Counted from the first letter of the stretch, positions 24,876-38,024 are shown. The stretch is 64,000 nucleotides of DNA from Podaxis mareebaensis (GCA_018524725.1 JAEUWP010000523.1:1-64000); one strand, 5' to 3'. Notes: generated by a model from the sequence alone, not told the origin. Translations and numbers: made by a program.

Positions 24876-27800
24876 ATGCAAGAAACACGTGGCGGTACTT
24901 GGAAGCTCGGCGTGGATGTTGGTGGGACCTTCACAGATGCTGTGCTATACAACGAAGACACCGGAGAACTATACAAGGCCAAGGTGTCTCGAGTCTGGTT
25001 CTTCATGCCATCACGAGGAAATACTAAACACGTTCGAAGGTACCCAGCACTCCTCAGGATCAGAGCGAGGGCGTATTACATGCAATAACCTCCTTGCGGT
25101 GAGGGGATCCCGATCCGAACGTTCACTGTTGGTCACCTTATAGGTCACTAGGGCCCAAGTGCCGAACGGCCATGAGATCCGAATTGCTGTCCTCAATCAT
25201 GGTCAGTGAGCCCGTGGCTCCTGCTGACCCGAGTTCAAATCTAGAATCACTTAATGAACTCGCTAGGTACCACGGTTGCGACAAACGCCGTCTTGGAGGG
25301 TAAAGGGGCCACCGTTGCTCTTCTGGTCACTGAAGGTTACAAAGATATCCTTCAGGTTAGACGCTCTCACGTACCTGGTGGACTGGCAGGGTGGTAAGAC
25401 TTTTGAATACACTGAGAAGCATCATCGTCAACCGCATCTCCTCCGCTACAGGATTACATGGCCTAAACCAGAACCTCTAGCTCCTCTCGAGCTGGTAAGT
25501 GACGTTGAGCCCACCACCAAGGTTATTGTTCATATGGGCATGCCTACGCAGACAGTTGAAGTTCCTGGTCGTATCTCCTCGTCTGGAGAGATAATTCGTC
25601 CCTTTGACGCGGACCTTTTCCGCTCTCGACTCGCGAAACTCAAAACAGCAGATCCAAAACCCGAGTCCATAACCATCTCCCTCATAAATTCCTTTGCAAA
25701 TCCTACACACGAACGGCAGGTCGCCGAGGCCACCCGAGCTGAGTTTCCCGGCTTGCCGCTCTCCTTGAGTAGCGATGTTCTGCCCGAGATCATGGAATAC
25801 GAACGAACAGTTACAACGGTTGCGAATGCTTATGTCAAGCCTATCGTGCACCGTTATTTAACGAACCTCGAAGCCAAGTTGCAAGGTACGGAGGTCAAAG
25901 TTCTTCGGAGTGATGGTGGCCTTTCTGGTGCAAATGTGGCGAAGGAGCATTGTGCGACTCTGTTGTATTCGGTAAGTCCTTCGTCCCCAACCTGTTAAGG
26001 TGGAGAAACAATATCTGGTGTAGGGCCCTGCCGGGGGAGTCACTGGCGTAGTGAACCAGGTAGCAAAGACAACGAAATATAAGGTGATCCTTTGAAATAG
26101 TACCCACTATGCTTGCTAACAACGCGAGATCAACAGAACCTTCTGACGTTTGATATGGGAGGGACAAGTACAGACGTATGTCTCATTGAAAATGGCATGC
26201 CTGGTTTACGTCGTGAAAGTACTGTCGGGGATCTCACTAGTGAGTGTAATTCTTCTATGTAATAACGACATTATCAACGAGGATATTGTTACTAGTCAGG
26301 GCGCCTTCTGTGGATGTTCGTACCGTAGGAGCTGGAGGAGGATCCATTGCATCCGTTGCTGAAATAACAGGAGCGCTCCGCGTTGGGCCTGAAAGCGCCG
26401 GCGCGGTTCCAGGTCCTGCGTGCTACAACAAAGGTGGCAGCAAACCCACAGTTACCGATGCATTCGCCGTTCTTGGCTACCTACCACCTGCATTGCTAGG
26501 AGGCTCTTTCCATCTCGAAGTAGATGCGGCTTTCAAAGCTATCAGAGAAAACATCGTGAAGCCGATGAAATTGAATAGCGTTGTTGAGGCAGCTGAAGGC
26601 ATTATTAGGATTACTCTCGAGAAGGTATATGGGAGCCTACGAAGTGTCAGCGTGGAGAAAGGGAAGGATCCTAGGGATTATCACCTTGTCAGTTTTGGGG
26701 GTGCCGGAGGTTTGGTGGCTTGTGAGTTGGCCGAGATTTGCGGTACGAAGTATCCTGTTATCATTCCACCATCTCCCGGTGGTGAGTTGATTTGCTCTCT
26801 TTCTGTAAGGATACTAAGGGTTTGCTAGTCCTATGTGCCTTTGGTGATGCTTGTACTGGTACCAGACACGAAGCCACGACCACCTGGATTCGTAGACTGA
26901 AGGATACTAGTATCGCCGAGTTCCAGGCGGCATGCAAGGAGCTCGAAGCCCAAGTTACGGACGTTCTCTTGAAACAAGGTATCAAGAATTACGAATCCAC
27001 ATTTGAAATAGACCTTCGTTACCGCGGTCAAGCCACCAACCTTCCCGTCTTATTCTCTCTAGATGATGTGCTTCATCAGGGCTTCCAAGTTCTCGAGGAA
27101 CGGTAGGCGGATCTGGCTGGGTTATTTGCATAGAAGACCTCACGGAACATTTCAGCTTCCAGATGCATCACACCTCGCTGTTCACATTTAATCTTGATCT
27201 AGACATAGAAATGGTCAATCTCAGAGCAGTTGCTCAAGAAAGGACGAAGTTGATCAAGTCCCAACCAGTTAAACGAGGAAATGGAATCCCCGTCAAAGAT
27301 GCGTTGCGATCCACGACCACGTTGGTGAGCACTGCTTCTACATGCGCGTCATTCTCAAATAACTTCCTGCGTACAGTATTTCGGTAGTACGAGGTATGAT
27401 GAAGTCCCTATCTACGACAGGGCTTGTTTGCGCCTAGGGGACGTTGTCTTGGGGCCTTGCATCATCACTGAGGTGTGTAACATCTTTTTCAAGTGATCGG
27501 CTTGAGCTCACTATATTTCATGTAGCCAGACAGCACGACGTTTATCATTCCCAACCACCGTGCCGAGATCGATGACGTTGCGAATATCTTGATCTGGCCG
27601 CAGACTGGAAGGAGCGAGGGGATCCCTCGGGGTCTTACTGAGTCCCCTCATAGCTTTGATCCAATTATTGTCCAACTTGTTGAAGGTATATTTATCCTCC
27701 ATGTGCACTCCAACCAGCTAACCGTTCGCGCAGCTGGCCTGCAGAATATACGGGTTGAGATGGACACTCTGATTCAGAGAGTCGCCATGTCACCAGCAAT

Positions 27801-30402
27801 GCGAGAGCAGGTGGGGTGAAAACCACTTCCCCCAGTATCTACATCCAGGCTTACGCGCATTAGCTTGATTACTTCCCAATGATTGCAGCAGGGGAAGGTC
27901 CTCATTCGGGGAAGATGATATGCGGTCAATTCGGAAGCTTCATACCCGGTGAGTTTCCATCATCTCTTGAAGGGTTGTAAGCCCGCTGAGTGCGCAATTG
28001 ACAGGGTTTTTGGCGTCGTGGGATGAGTCAATTGAAGAAGGTTGAACTGTTTCTTTCGTAAACAACGCTTCCACTCAAGGCTTTTTTTTTTTGCCAACTT
28101 AGGCGATGTTTTCCTCACGAACGATCCATATTCTTGTAGCAACGCGATATCCCACCTGAACGACTTCCTCGTCGTCACCCCCGTTCATTATGGTGGCAAG
28201 ATAGTTGCATGGGCAGCGAATCTTGGACACTTCACCGACATAGGATCATCTGTACCTGGAAGCATGCCGAGTCAGTTCCTTTGCTTGTCAAAAGTATGGA
28301 AGATATTGATTGACATGTTTGTAGACTTTGCGTGCAGTATTTATGAGGATGGCATCCAAATACCTCTGTGCAAGTTGTACTCTCGGAACGTTCCAAATAC
28401 AGCTCTTTTCAAGGTGAGCAAGCATTGTGGTATTGCAGGTACATGTCCACCTCATGAGCCCAGATCGTGGAGCGGAATAGTAGAAAACCTGACTTCGCAA
28501 AGAGTGATCTAAGGGCGCTCGTTGCAGCAACCAGAATCGCGGCTAAGCGGATACTGGAGATATGTGAACGTTTTGGTGTCGAGGCGTACGAAAAAGCCTT
28601 GGATATCCTGTTGCTGAGGAATAAGCTCGCGGTTGGAAAAATCATTCGTACCACGCTGTCACCCGAACGAGTTTACTTTGAGGATTACATTGACGACGAT
28701 GGGTTTGGTACGGGACCCTGGAGGGTGGCTTGGTGAGTACGATCCGGACTCCTAATTCAAGCTGATGCGCTGAGGAAATGCTAAGCACCATGTGGAAAGA
28801 ACCTAATGAAGAGGGGGATGAAGTGGTAATCCTTGATTTTGATGGAACAGATCCTCAGTCGGACCGGTCAATTAACTTTGCGTTGTCTCATGAGCTGTTG
28901 AAGATGTTCGTGGTTTTCTACCTGCTCACTGTTTTTGTAAGGATCTATCGTTACGTGTCTACCGGGTTTACCTGACAAATACGGCCAATCAGGATCCAGC
29001 CACCATTGTGAATGATGGTTCATTTGACCTCATCAAGATCAGGATACCCGAAGGCACGATTCTGAATCCTATCAGGCCGGCTGCTTTGTCCTGCAGGACG
29101 CACCTTCTTGGCCGTTTCTTTGACGTTATAGGTGCCGTCTTTGGCCAGAGGACACCGGAATTTTTGTCAGCGGCCGGCTACAGTGATTCTCCACACATCT
29201 TCTTTAGCGGTTGGAACCGAGTAGGAGAGTGGTTCCAGGTATTTTTGTTCCAGTCAGGTGGCATGCGGAGGGAATTACTGACCTGCTGTCCTGTAGCTCT
29301 ATCAGATCGGATTTGGTGTTCGTGCTTCTCGAGACTTTTCTTGTAGGCGTGTTTTTAAAGTGTCTGAGTAGGGCATCCCAAGCCGTCCACACGGGGATGG
29401 ACCGGATGGTCATAGCATGTGGCCTTCGATGAGATCAGTCCCAAATGAGTTCTTGGAAAGTTACCTGCCCTTACGGGTGGACAGATATGAGGCAAGCACT
29501 TTACTCTTCTGCTGTCTTTGGACATGATGCGGTGCTAACAGGCGCGTTAGACTGTTCCCGACTCCGGAGGGGAAGGACTTTATCGCGGAGGTAATGCCAT
29601 GCGCATCGGTGAGTCCGTCCCATCGAGTGATGCTTTGATACGGCCTAACTTGAATTAGATTATGCGTTCCTCGATAGTGGAAACATCTCATTGCATGATG
29701 ACCGCTGGTATACTAAGCCTTGGGGTGTGAATGGTGGTGGAGTAGGTGCTAGGTCTAGGAAAACTCTCGTTAAATATTCCGTTGATCCAGTGAATCCTCC
29801 TCGCCAAGTTTTACGATCCAAAGAAGACTTCGTTCAAGTAGGGTTTTGTCTTCCTTCTGACCCCTAAATATCATCTGACTCATGAACCGGGCCAGGTCGC
29901 AGCCGGCGATGTTCTTGAATGGGTAACATGGGGAGGTAAGTAACGAATGAGCCAGTGTACTCCTTACTGACAAAGGTACCTGAATCAGGTGGAGGCTAGT
30001 AAGCCTTACATTCGATGTTCTTGTGACTAATAGCCGACACGGTTCTTCAGTGGAAACCCCCTGCAAAGAGACCCTGAGTTGGTAGCAAAAGAAGTTCAGC
30101 GAGGCCTTGTGAAAGACCCCGGGCGTTACGGTGTTTGCTTAACTCCCACCGGCGGAGTAGACTATCAAGCCACGGAATTGCTACGAACGTCGATGAAATC
30201 TCGGCAAGAGTTGTTATCCAAAGACATCTTCAACCGGGGTGGATCCATGAAGGAGCTTGGGGAACGCTGCTTGGAGGAGACAGGTTTACCTCCGCCAACA
30301 TTACCCTCGAAAAGAATCCTGCGCGGACCTATTACACGGATACCTTATGTAAATGAGTTGCATGCGCGCAGGAGGAAGGAGGATGCCCTGTTATATGAGT
30401 AG
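24876..30402 (+). CDS. Hydantoinase/5-oxoprolinase family protein (HyuA-HyuB fusion)
   Basis: ATP-dependent cyclic amide hydrolase. The HyuA half begins GTWKLGVDVGGTFTDAVLYN (ATP-binding), then AVLNHGTTVATNAVLEGKGA, SLSSDVLPEIMEYERT, ATLLYSGPAGGVTGV, LLTFDMGGTSTDVCLI, VRTVGAGGGSIASVA, VPGPACYNKGG, SFGGAGGLVACELAE and, after a region giving YDRACLRLGDVVLGP, FIIPNHRAEIDD. The HyuB half has VEMDTLIQRVAMSPAMREQ, DVFLTNDPYSCSNAISHL, AANLGHFTDIGSSVPGSMP, VILDFDGTDPQSDRSIN, SGGEGLYRGGNAMRI and TWGGGGYGNPLQRDPELV, ending KEDALLYE. There are about twenty introns and every apparent break I checked is resolved by splicing, so it looks intact. One polypeptide with both halves is normal for eukaryotic 5-oxoprolinase, which opens 5-oxoproline to glutamate in glutathione turnover. 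The N-terminal VDVGGTFTD is nearer hydantoinases, so substrate is left open. Confidence 0.88.
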
Positions 30403-30573
30403 AGTACAGCCTGTTGTACGGTTGCATCCCAGCAATTTCTGACTATGTCCGTTTCATTGTGAGTGTTTGCGGTAATACCCCGCCCGACCGCATTATCTTG
30501 TGATCACATCGTAAATATACTTTTGCCATTGGTCGGCCATCAATTGGCCACAAGTTACCTTTTCCCCACAATC

Positions 30574-32017
30574 ATGGCGCTCAGACAGGCTGCGTTCCGA
30601 CCTTTCACCCTAGCCTTTGTGCAACTGGGGCAGATTGGAGCAAACAAGACAGATAATCTCAAGCATGCACGCGAAATGATTCTAAAGGCCGCTTCCGGTC
30701 AAGGTCACCACAAGAAAGCGGACCTAGTTGTTCTTCCTGTCAGCTCGACGTTCATAGACCCTCAACAACCGGAGATCTTATGCTGTGCTTAGGAGTGCTT
30801 CAATTCACCGTACGGCCATGTTCATTTTCCAGTTTACGCGGAAAACATCGGATTCACGCCCGGTAAACCGTATGATGTCACCTCCACGAGCGAGAGTGTC
30901 AGGATGTTATCTGATGCTGCAAAAGAAACGGGGGTATGGTTGATCGGAGGTGTGCTCGTGGTATCAGATCTAAGTGGAGGTTTCGCTCAGCATACTACTC
31001 TTTCGCAGGTTCCATTCCTGAACGCACAGAGGGCGGCAAAATCTACAACACCTGCACGGTTTACAATCCGAAGGGTACTTGTGATCCTTAGAACGGACTG
31101 ATTACTTATTCTGATATGCAATTTGGACAGGTGAACTAGTCGCAATACACCGCAAAGTGCACCTCTTCGACATCGATATTCCTGGAAAGATCACCTTCAA
31201 AGTTGGCTTTCTGCACCTCGCCTATGCTATCACACATTCACGTTCGCTTTTGTACAGGAAAGCGAAACGCTCACTGGTGGCAATACCACAAACTTCTTTG
31301 ACACAGGTCAGCGGTTCAACTATGTACTTGGGTCATCGCTGTTCTAACTTTTGGCAGAATTTGCCCGTATTGGTCTTGGGATTTGTTACGATGTCCGATT
31401 CCCCGAGCTTGCGATGATTTCTGCACGACAAGGCAAGCAGGGTAACTTTGCAGCTGGACTCTTATGCTAACTTGGTGGTAAAGGGTGTCAGGTACTGATA
31501 TACCCCGGTGCATTCAATTTGACGACGGGTCCACTACACTGGGAATTACTGCAGAGATCAAGGTGACCAAGTTACTATTAATGTTCTATTGCCTTGGATG
31601 TAACATTGTGCTTCAAAAGGGCTGTGGATAACCAGGTGTTCATGGGGATGTGCAGTCCTGCACGGGACCTAACGGCAGGCTATCATGCGGTTGGTCTTTG
31701 TTCGGAATAAATAGCGCCGATGCTAATACAAAAGATACAGTGGGGACACTCGATGGTTGTTGACCCGATGTAGGCGGTCTGGTCTTCATGTATTTGGGTG
31801 ACACTAATAAGCGCGTAATAGGGGCAAGGTCATCGCAGAGGCGTCGGAGAAGGAAGAGATTATCTACGCCGATATTGGTAAGGAGAGGGAACTCGTAGCT
31901 GGTCGGTGGCTAACAAGCAGGACAGAGCCTGAGGTGCTGCAAAGTGCACGACGGGGGATCCCAGTGACGACGCAGCGTCGGTTCGATGTGTACAGAGATG
32001 TTGCGGAAGGAATGTAG
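30574..32017 (+). CDS. NIT2: Omega-amidase / nitrilase-superfamily hydrolase Nit2
   Basis: Carbon-nitrogen hydrolase predicted to hydrolyse alpha-ketoglutaramate and alpha-ketosuccinamate to the ketoacids. The catalytic triad is complete after splicing: Glu in [12 protein letters not shown] (across an intron), Lys in [16 protein letters not shown], Cys in [15 protein letters not shown]. Further family blocks are [43 protein letters not shown] and WGHSMVVDP. It ends [13 protein letters not shown]. There are ten or so introns in 1.4 kb. The start ATG 30574 opens [20 protein letters not shown]. The [12 protein letters not shown] region and length match Nit2 rather than Nit1. It sits in tandem downstream of the oxoprolinase gene. 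Confidence 0.93.
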
Positions 32018-32193
32018 AAATAAAAAGTTGTAGTTGGATAAAGAATTGATTTCCTGATTTGGGTGAAAGTGTAGAAGGTTGTAGAATGATCGAAATTGGC
32101 ATCTAAAATGGGCAGACTCACCTCGCACAGCTTAACAGAGCCCTCCTCCCTCTCTCCCTCACATTTTCCTTTCCCCCTCCTCCCTTCCCCACC

Positions 32194-33683
32194 ATGGTTA
32201 GAGAAACGTACGTCCTTCGCAAAATGTCCCCTGTCTCTCTTCCTCACCCGTTTCCTCAGAAAATACTACGATCTCCTCGACGTTTCCCCCGATGCCTCTG
32301 AATCCGACCTCAAAAAAGCCTATCGTAAAAAGTGCGTCCTCTCCGAACCTTTGCATGTCCCGCCTCTGAGCATGCATTGTCTTTAGGGCTCTCAAACTAC
32401 ACCCTGATAAGGGTGGTGACCCAGAGTTGTTCAAGGAAGTAACGCATGCGTACGTAGATTGAAAATTTCAACAGCGATCAAACATTCATCGTCCTTGTAT
32501 ATACAACAGCTACGAAGTCCTCTCAGACCCCCAGAAGCGTTCAATCTACGATGCACGGGGAGAAGCAGGTTTGTCAGAGCAGGGTGGCATGGGCGGCATG
32601 GATCCTCAAGTGTGTTGCTATCTACATCGATCACCCTTACTTTATTGACTCTCTTGTGTAGGATCTCTTCAGCCAACTCTTTGGTGGTGCAGGTGGATTC
32701 TTTGGCGGCGGTGGCGGTCGATCACAAGGTCCCCGCAAAACGAAGGATCTTGTCCACCGTGTACACGTCACCCTCGAGGAGCTGTACCGGGGCAAGACGA
32801 CGAAACTCGCACTGACACGTAACATCCTCTGCTCCAAGTGTAAGGGCAAGGGAGGAAAGGACGGGGCTGTGCGGACATGTCCCGGTTGTAATGGTCGTGG
32901 TGTCAAAGTTATCATGCGCCAGATGGGTCCTATGATTCAACAGATCCAAACTGCTTGTGACGACTGTTCTGGTACTGGCGAGTACATCAACCCTAAGGAT
33001 CGTTGCACAACCTGCAAGGGCAAGAAGGTCATTCCTGACAAGAAGATGCTGGAGGTCCACATCGACAAGGGTATGAAGGGTGGTCAAACCGTCGTTTTTC
33101 GTGGCGAATCCGACCAGTCGCCTACGGCTGAGCCCGGAGACGTTGTTATTGTCATTGAGGAGAAGCCACACGACCGATTCCGTCGACAAGAAAACGATCT
33201 CATTACCGAAGTCGAGATTGACCTTTTGACGGCTCTTGCTGGTGGCCAATTCGCTATCAAACATCTTGACGAGCGAGCGCTCATTGTCCAAGTCCACCCT
33301 GGAGAAATTACGAAGCATGGTATGTCCCCTTGAAGAAGAAAACGCTTGACCGGAATACTCAACATGCTTCAGGTGATGTCAAGGTCATTCATGGTCAGGG
33401 CATGCCCTCGCAGCGGCACCACGAGCCTGGCGACATGTATGTCAAAATCAACGTCAAGTTCCCTGAGTCGATTGATCCTGCCTCAATTCCTCTGCTTGAA
33501 CGAGCTCTACCGCCCCGGGATCCGTTGGGCAACTTCGGCAAAGATACCGTCCTTGAAGAAGTCAACCTTGATAACGCCGATACACGGTCAAAGAGTGGAT
33601 TCAGATCGGCGCAGGCAGCAGCTGGAGAGGATGCAATGGATGAGGATGGTGATGAGCCCCGAGTGCAGTGCGCCAACCAGTAG
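32194..33683 (+). CDS. YDJ1: Type I Hsp40/DnaJ co-chaperone, Ydj1/DNAJA type, with CaaX end
   Basis: Cytosolic J-protein that stimulates Hsp70 ATPase and binds client proteins. The J domain is assembled over small exons: KYYDLLDVSPDASESDLKKAYRK, then LHPDKGGDPELFKEV with the HPD motif, then YEVLSDPQKRSIYDARGE. A Gly-rich linker follows (LFGGAGGFFGGGGG), then the zinc-finger-like region with four CxxCxGxG repeats (CSKCKGKG, CPGCNGRG, CDDCSGTG, CTTCKGKK). The C-terminal beta domains include DKGMKGGQTVVFRGESDQ and MPSQRHHEPGDMYVKINV. The protein ends VQCANQ, so Cys is fourth from the end, a farnesylation-type CaaX with Gln last, as in Ydj1. Start ATG 32194 (MVRET) is standard. One later intron (about 33319-33371) splits the C-terminal domain. 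Confidence 0.95.
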
Positions 33684-33797
33684 CGTGTATTCGCTATTTC
33701 ACTCAGGATATATTTCTGTACTATTTCATTTGTTTTTTCTGCATCGTAGATTCCTTTGTCATTTACTTGTTACATTTTCCCTTAATACCTACCATGC

Positions 33798-34498
33798 TCA
33801 GCAATCCCAGCTAGTCTGCAATGCATTCATTGGTTTACTCCTCGCTAACCCATGGAACAGCAGTGCTCACCTGAGGATTCATCTTGAACTGTTCATAAGC
33901 CTGGCGATTAAAGAAACTAACTTCGGTTTCGTTCTCTGTGGTAGTCCGTGAGATTTTGAACCATAGACGAAGGGGTGCATGTACCAAATCCCAAATCGGC
34001 CAAAAGACGATTATCATCGTCTAGTATCCAATCGTCGTGATCAAGATTAATAATTAGATTCGAAGTCTGCCAAACGGAATAAGACGGTCGAGAAACACAA
34101 TCGCGACGACAAAATGACCTTAGCTCCGTGGGCCTTGGTGTAGAGTTTCAACGTATCTGGGTAAACAGAAAATCAACACGAGTGAAAAGTGGCCGGACCG
34201 TCAGACTACCTACCCAAGGAAACGTTCCGATATGGCTTCCAGCCCGGCTGAGTCTGTACGGCTGCCGATGAGAAGGCAGAGTTGGAATACAGGTCCCCTT
34301 TGATTTGTCGACTATCCAGTACCTTGGCGAGCAATCTCCTTCAACTGACCAACCGTTGTCGTCTCGAGATTGACATCGTGCAGGACCAAACTCTTCTCCG
34401 TCCGGAACTCAAAAGACTTGATGACTCGGACGGTTAGTGTTGCTGATGTCTTGGGCCGTGCGAGATTCGTGGTGACGCTTGAGAGTTCAGAGGCCATT
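33798..34498 (-). CDS. UPF0538 family protein (C2orf76-like, ubiquitin-like fold)
   Basis: Small conserved eukaryotic protein of unknown function. Start MASELSSVTTNLARPKTSA, then LTVRVIKSFEFRTEKSLVLH, NLETTTVGQLKEIARQ, FKPYRNVSLDTLKLYTKAHG, SNLIINLDHDDWILDD, and ENETEVSFFNRQAYEQFKMN. The last junction matters: reading through gives PQVSTAVPWVSEE and a stop at 33835, but a 55-nt intron beginning GTGAGC and ending TTGCAG gives PQTSWDC and a stop at 33798. The human relative ends NPISSW, so I prefer the spliced form. It carries at least four introns in 0.7 kb. The gene is divergent from the GH3 gene (241 bp) and converges with the DnaJ gene. Confidence 0.82.
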
Positions 34499-34739
34499 GT
34501 AAAAGTTTGTGGATGCAGCTGAGCGCTGAGCGGTACTTAATCGGAATAAATTACATTAATTCAAGTTGTTTGGTGTTGTTTGGAAAGAACGTGGTTGCCC
34601 TGATTGTCCTTGACCCGCCCCGGCTCCCGAAATAACTGGTTCCTCTTCCGAAGCTTTTCCGACCTAATAAACCGCAAGATGGTTGCAGATACAGGCCAGA
34701 ATTACTTGACTCTTCCCCACTTATACACCGTCGATCGCC

Positions 34740-37700
34740 ATGGCACACCCGTTTCTTGATGCTTCTATTCCAGACCTTGTCAAGCAACTCAAGGTTGATG
34801 AAAAGATCTCTCTTCTCGGTGCTCCAAACTGGTGGAATACGACACCAGTCCCAAGGCTTGGGATCCCATCGATTCGCATGAGCGATGGTCCCAATGTACG
34901 CCATACCTATTCCTCCCCATGTTCTGTGGCTTATTCCGGCCTGTAGGGAGTACGAGGGTCATCTCATTTCGTCTCAACCCCTACACAATGTCTTCCCGTA
35001 AGCCTTCCTAAGGCCATGGTTGTTATGCCCCAGAGTATTCAGATGGACTCAGTGTTCTACTTCACTTGCTTCGACCTTCGACCCAGAGCTAGTCCAACAG
35101 GTTGGCGCTTTCTTGGGTCAGGAGGCAAAGATCAAGTCGTCGGTTCTCCTTCTGGCGCCAACCTGTAACATCCAGAGGTCACCTCTCGGTGGACGAGCCT
35201 TTGAGTCCTTCTCTGAAGATCCTCACCTTTCTGGTAGCACATATCTTCATGTAAACGGATATATGGCTCAAAATTAACACCTAGGCATTATGGCGGCTGC
35301 GTACGTGAAGGGGCTTCAGTCTGAGGGTGTATCTGCAGGTGATTTCTCATTATCTATTATCATGCTCGTATACTTGATGATTCCGCTTTTATTCAGTCAT
35401 CAAGCACTTCGTTGGAAATGATCAGGAACACGAGCGTCTCGCCGCGGAGTCTGTCATGTCCGACAGGGCTTTGCGAGAGATTTATCTCTACCCGTAATGT
35501 GAAAGTAAATAACACGCGGAAACGGCTCTGACACTCTTACAGATTCATGCTTGCTCAAAGAGATGCCCAACCCTGGGCCTTTATGACATCGTTTGTCCAC
35601 GCAAGTCTTAAAGTGATTCCCTGATGCTCAACTCCAAGCAGATACGGTAGAATCAAAGGAGTCCATTGCTCTGAAAATCCTGGGCTCCTGCAGGGTATCT
35701 TGCGTGGCGAATGGGGATTCAATGGTATTGTGATCAGCGATTGGTACGACTATCAATTTTGTCTCTTCATGTTTACTCAAGATTCGGCAGGTATGGCACC
35801 TACGGGGTAAACGAACCGATCAACGCTGGATTGGACCTTGAGATGCCTGGTCCGCCCCGTTGGAGGCAGCCGCTGCTCGTCCTGCAAAATCTTTCCACGC
35901 AAAAGATTCTTCAACGAACGATTGACGAGCGCGTCACGACGTTGTTGACCTTTGTGCAGCAGCAAGCGAAGCGCAATCCTAAGGTTGTGTTTGGGGATGG
36001 TATCGAACGTACTCGGGACTCCCCTGAAAATCGCGCGTTTTGTCGTAAATTGGCCTCCGATGGAATGGTCTTGTTAAAGAATAACCGAAACGTGCTCCCT
36101 CTGTGTGCAGACAAGGTTAAGCGAGTGGCAGTGATTGGTCCTAACGCCAAGGAGCGCGTTGTCTCCGGAGGTGGTTCTGCTGCTCTCAAGCCAAGCTATG
36201 TCATATCACCTTGGGATGGTATCACGCAGAACGCTCCTGCAAGGATCGAGTTCACACATCATGTAGGATGCTACGGTAATTATTTTCACTGCCGAACACA
36301 TTATCCTGCCTCACTCACTGCCTGATCTTGCAGCTCACAAATACCTCCCGACGCTGGAGAATAATCTCACCACACCTGACGGCGAGCCAGGGTGGCTCTG
36401 CACATTCTATGCCCATGACGAGAAAGGCCAACCTAGTGCTCCAGTTGCCGATTTTGTCCTGCGCGATACGAGGATTAAGCTGAATGACTTCTTGCCCCCG
36501 GGCCTCGGATCCGAATGGACCATCAAATTGACAGGAAAGCTGATGTTCGACAAGACTGCTGACTATGAGCTGGGCTTGACAGTTGCTGGTCAGTTTTTGA
36601 ACCTTAATCCATACCTGTTTAAAGTAATTTTTGGAAACAGGGCGAGCGAAGTTGTGGATTAATGATAAGCTTACCATTGACAACTGGACAAAGCAAACTC
36701 CCGGTGATTTCTTCTATGGGTTCGTCATTTCATCAGCTTGCGTAATTCCTAGTTGACTGTCCAAAGCCAAGGAACTGTCGAAGAAAAGGCTGTCGTGAAC
36801 TTCACAGCAGGCAAGGCAGCGGACGTCTTGGTGGAGTATACTAATACTATATCAACTACTGGCGATGACGACGAACATGGAGAAGGTCGTATCTCTCAGC
36901 CAGCCCTGATGCGAGGAGTGGTACGTGAGATAGTTTCGTGCGTTGTCAGGAACTGACTTCTGCTAAGCGTTTGGGTGGGTGCGAGAAAATAGATGCCGAA
37001 CAAGCGATCCAAGAGGCTGTCGCCCTTGCCGCGAAGTCGGATGTAGTGATTTTCGTTGGCGGCCTAACGCCGGAGTGGGAGAGTGAAGGTTTCGACAGGC
37101 CCACGCTGGATATGCCTGGCCTTCAGAACCAGACAATTGCGCGCTTGGCCGAGGCTAATCCCAATACCGTTGTAGTCATCCAGGCTGTAGGTGTCACCTC
37201 TCTTACTTGGTGTTTTGTGATTGACGTAGATCCTGAAGGGATCGGCCGTGTCGATGCCTTGGGTCGACTCTGTTTCTGGGATTTTGCAGGCCTGGTACTC
37301 AGGAAACGAGGTTGGGAATGCGCTTTCAGATGTACTCTTTGGTAAAGTCAATCCGAACGGTCGTTTGCCGTTGACTTTCCCTGTACGCATCCAGGATGTG
37401 CCTTCATATCTAAACGACCGATGTGAAAACGGGAAAATCCAGTGAGTAGTCATCCGTTATAGTTCCTGCCACGCACAGATTTTGGGCGCTTCTAGCTATC
37501 GAGAAGACCTCTTTGTTGGATACAAACATTATCAGGCCAGAGACATTAAGCCTCTATTCTCTTTCGGGTGAGTAGCGCCTATCTCAACTGCCAACAGCTA
37601 CCTAATAATGTATATAAGTTATGGGCTCTCGTATACGAAATTTGCGCTCTGCGACCTTCAAGTGTCGGCTTCGTCCACCTTCGCCGCCACCTCTCAAATC

Positions 37701-38024
37701 AAAGTTTCGGCTTCACTGAGGAATGAAGGAGCAATCGTCGGCTCTGAAGTGTTGCAGGTCTATGTTTCATATCCCGATGTTGGATTGACTACACCTCAAT
37801 ACCAGCTACGTGGATTTAAAAAGGCACGCGACGTTGCACCGGGGACATCGCAGAAGGTGGAGGTTACTCTTGATAAATATGCGTTTTCGTTGTGGGATGA
37901 ATCTCAGCATGCTTGGAGGGTCAGTGCGGGGCGGTATGGAATCCACGCTGGATTCAGCAGTGATTCCCTTCCTCTGAGTGGTTCTATCGAAATACCAGAT
38001 ACGTTCTATTGGAGTGGTTTGTAG
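34740..38024 (+). CDS. Glycoside hydrolase family 3 beta-glucosidase with PA14 insert
   Basis: Retaining beta-glucosidase-type enzyme. It begins [19 protein letters not shown] and [21 protein letters not shown]; there is no signal peptide, so the protein is predicted intracellular. GH3 N-domain blocks are [45 protein letters not shown] and [19 protein letters not shown], where Asp in SDW is the expected nucleophile. The C-domain has [37 protein letters not shown] and a PA14 insert ([46 protein letters not shown]). A fibronectin-like end follows YGLSYTKF, with [15 protein letters not shown] and [12 protein letters not shown]. It ends [10 protein letters not shown]. There are over ten introns. 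This class in basidiomycetes handles cellobiose or aryl glucosides inside the cell. Exact substrate unknown. Confidence 0.93.

Noticed and set aside
25140..25270. B-box-like GTTCAAATC and a tRNA-like look
   Set aside because: No matching A-box, acceptor stem or anticodon arm could be found; it falls in introns or exons of the oxoprolinase gene.
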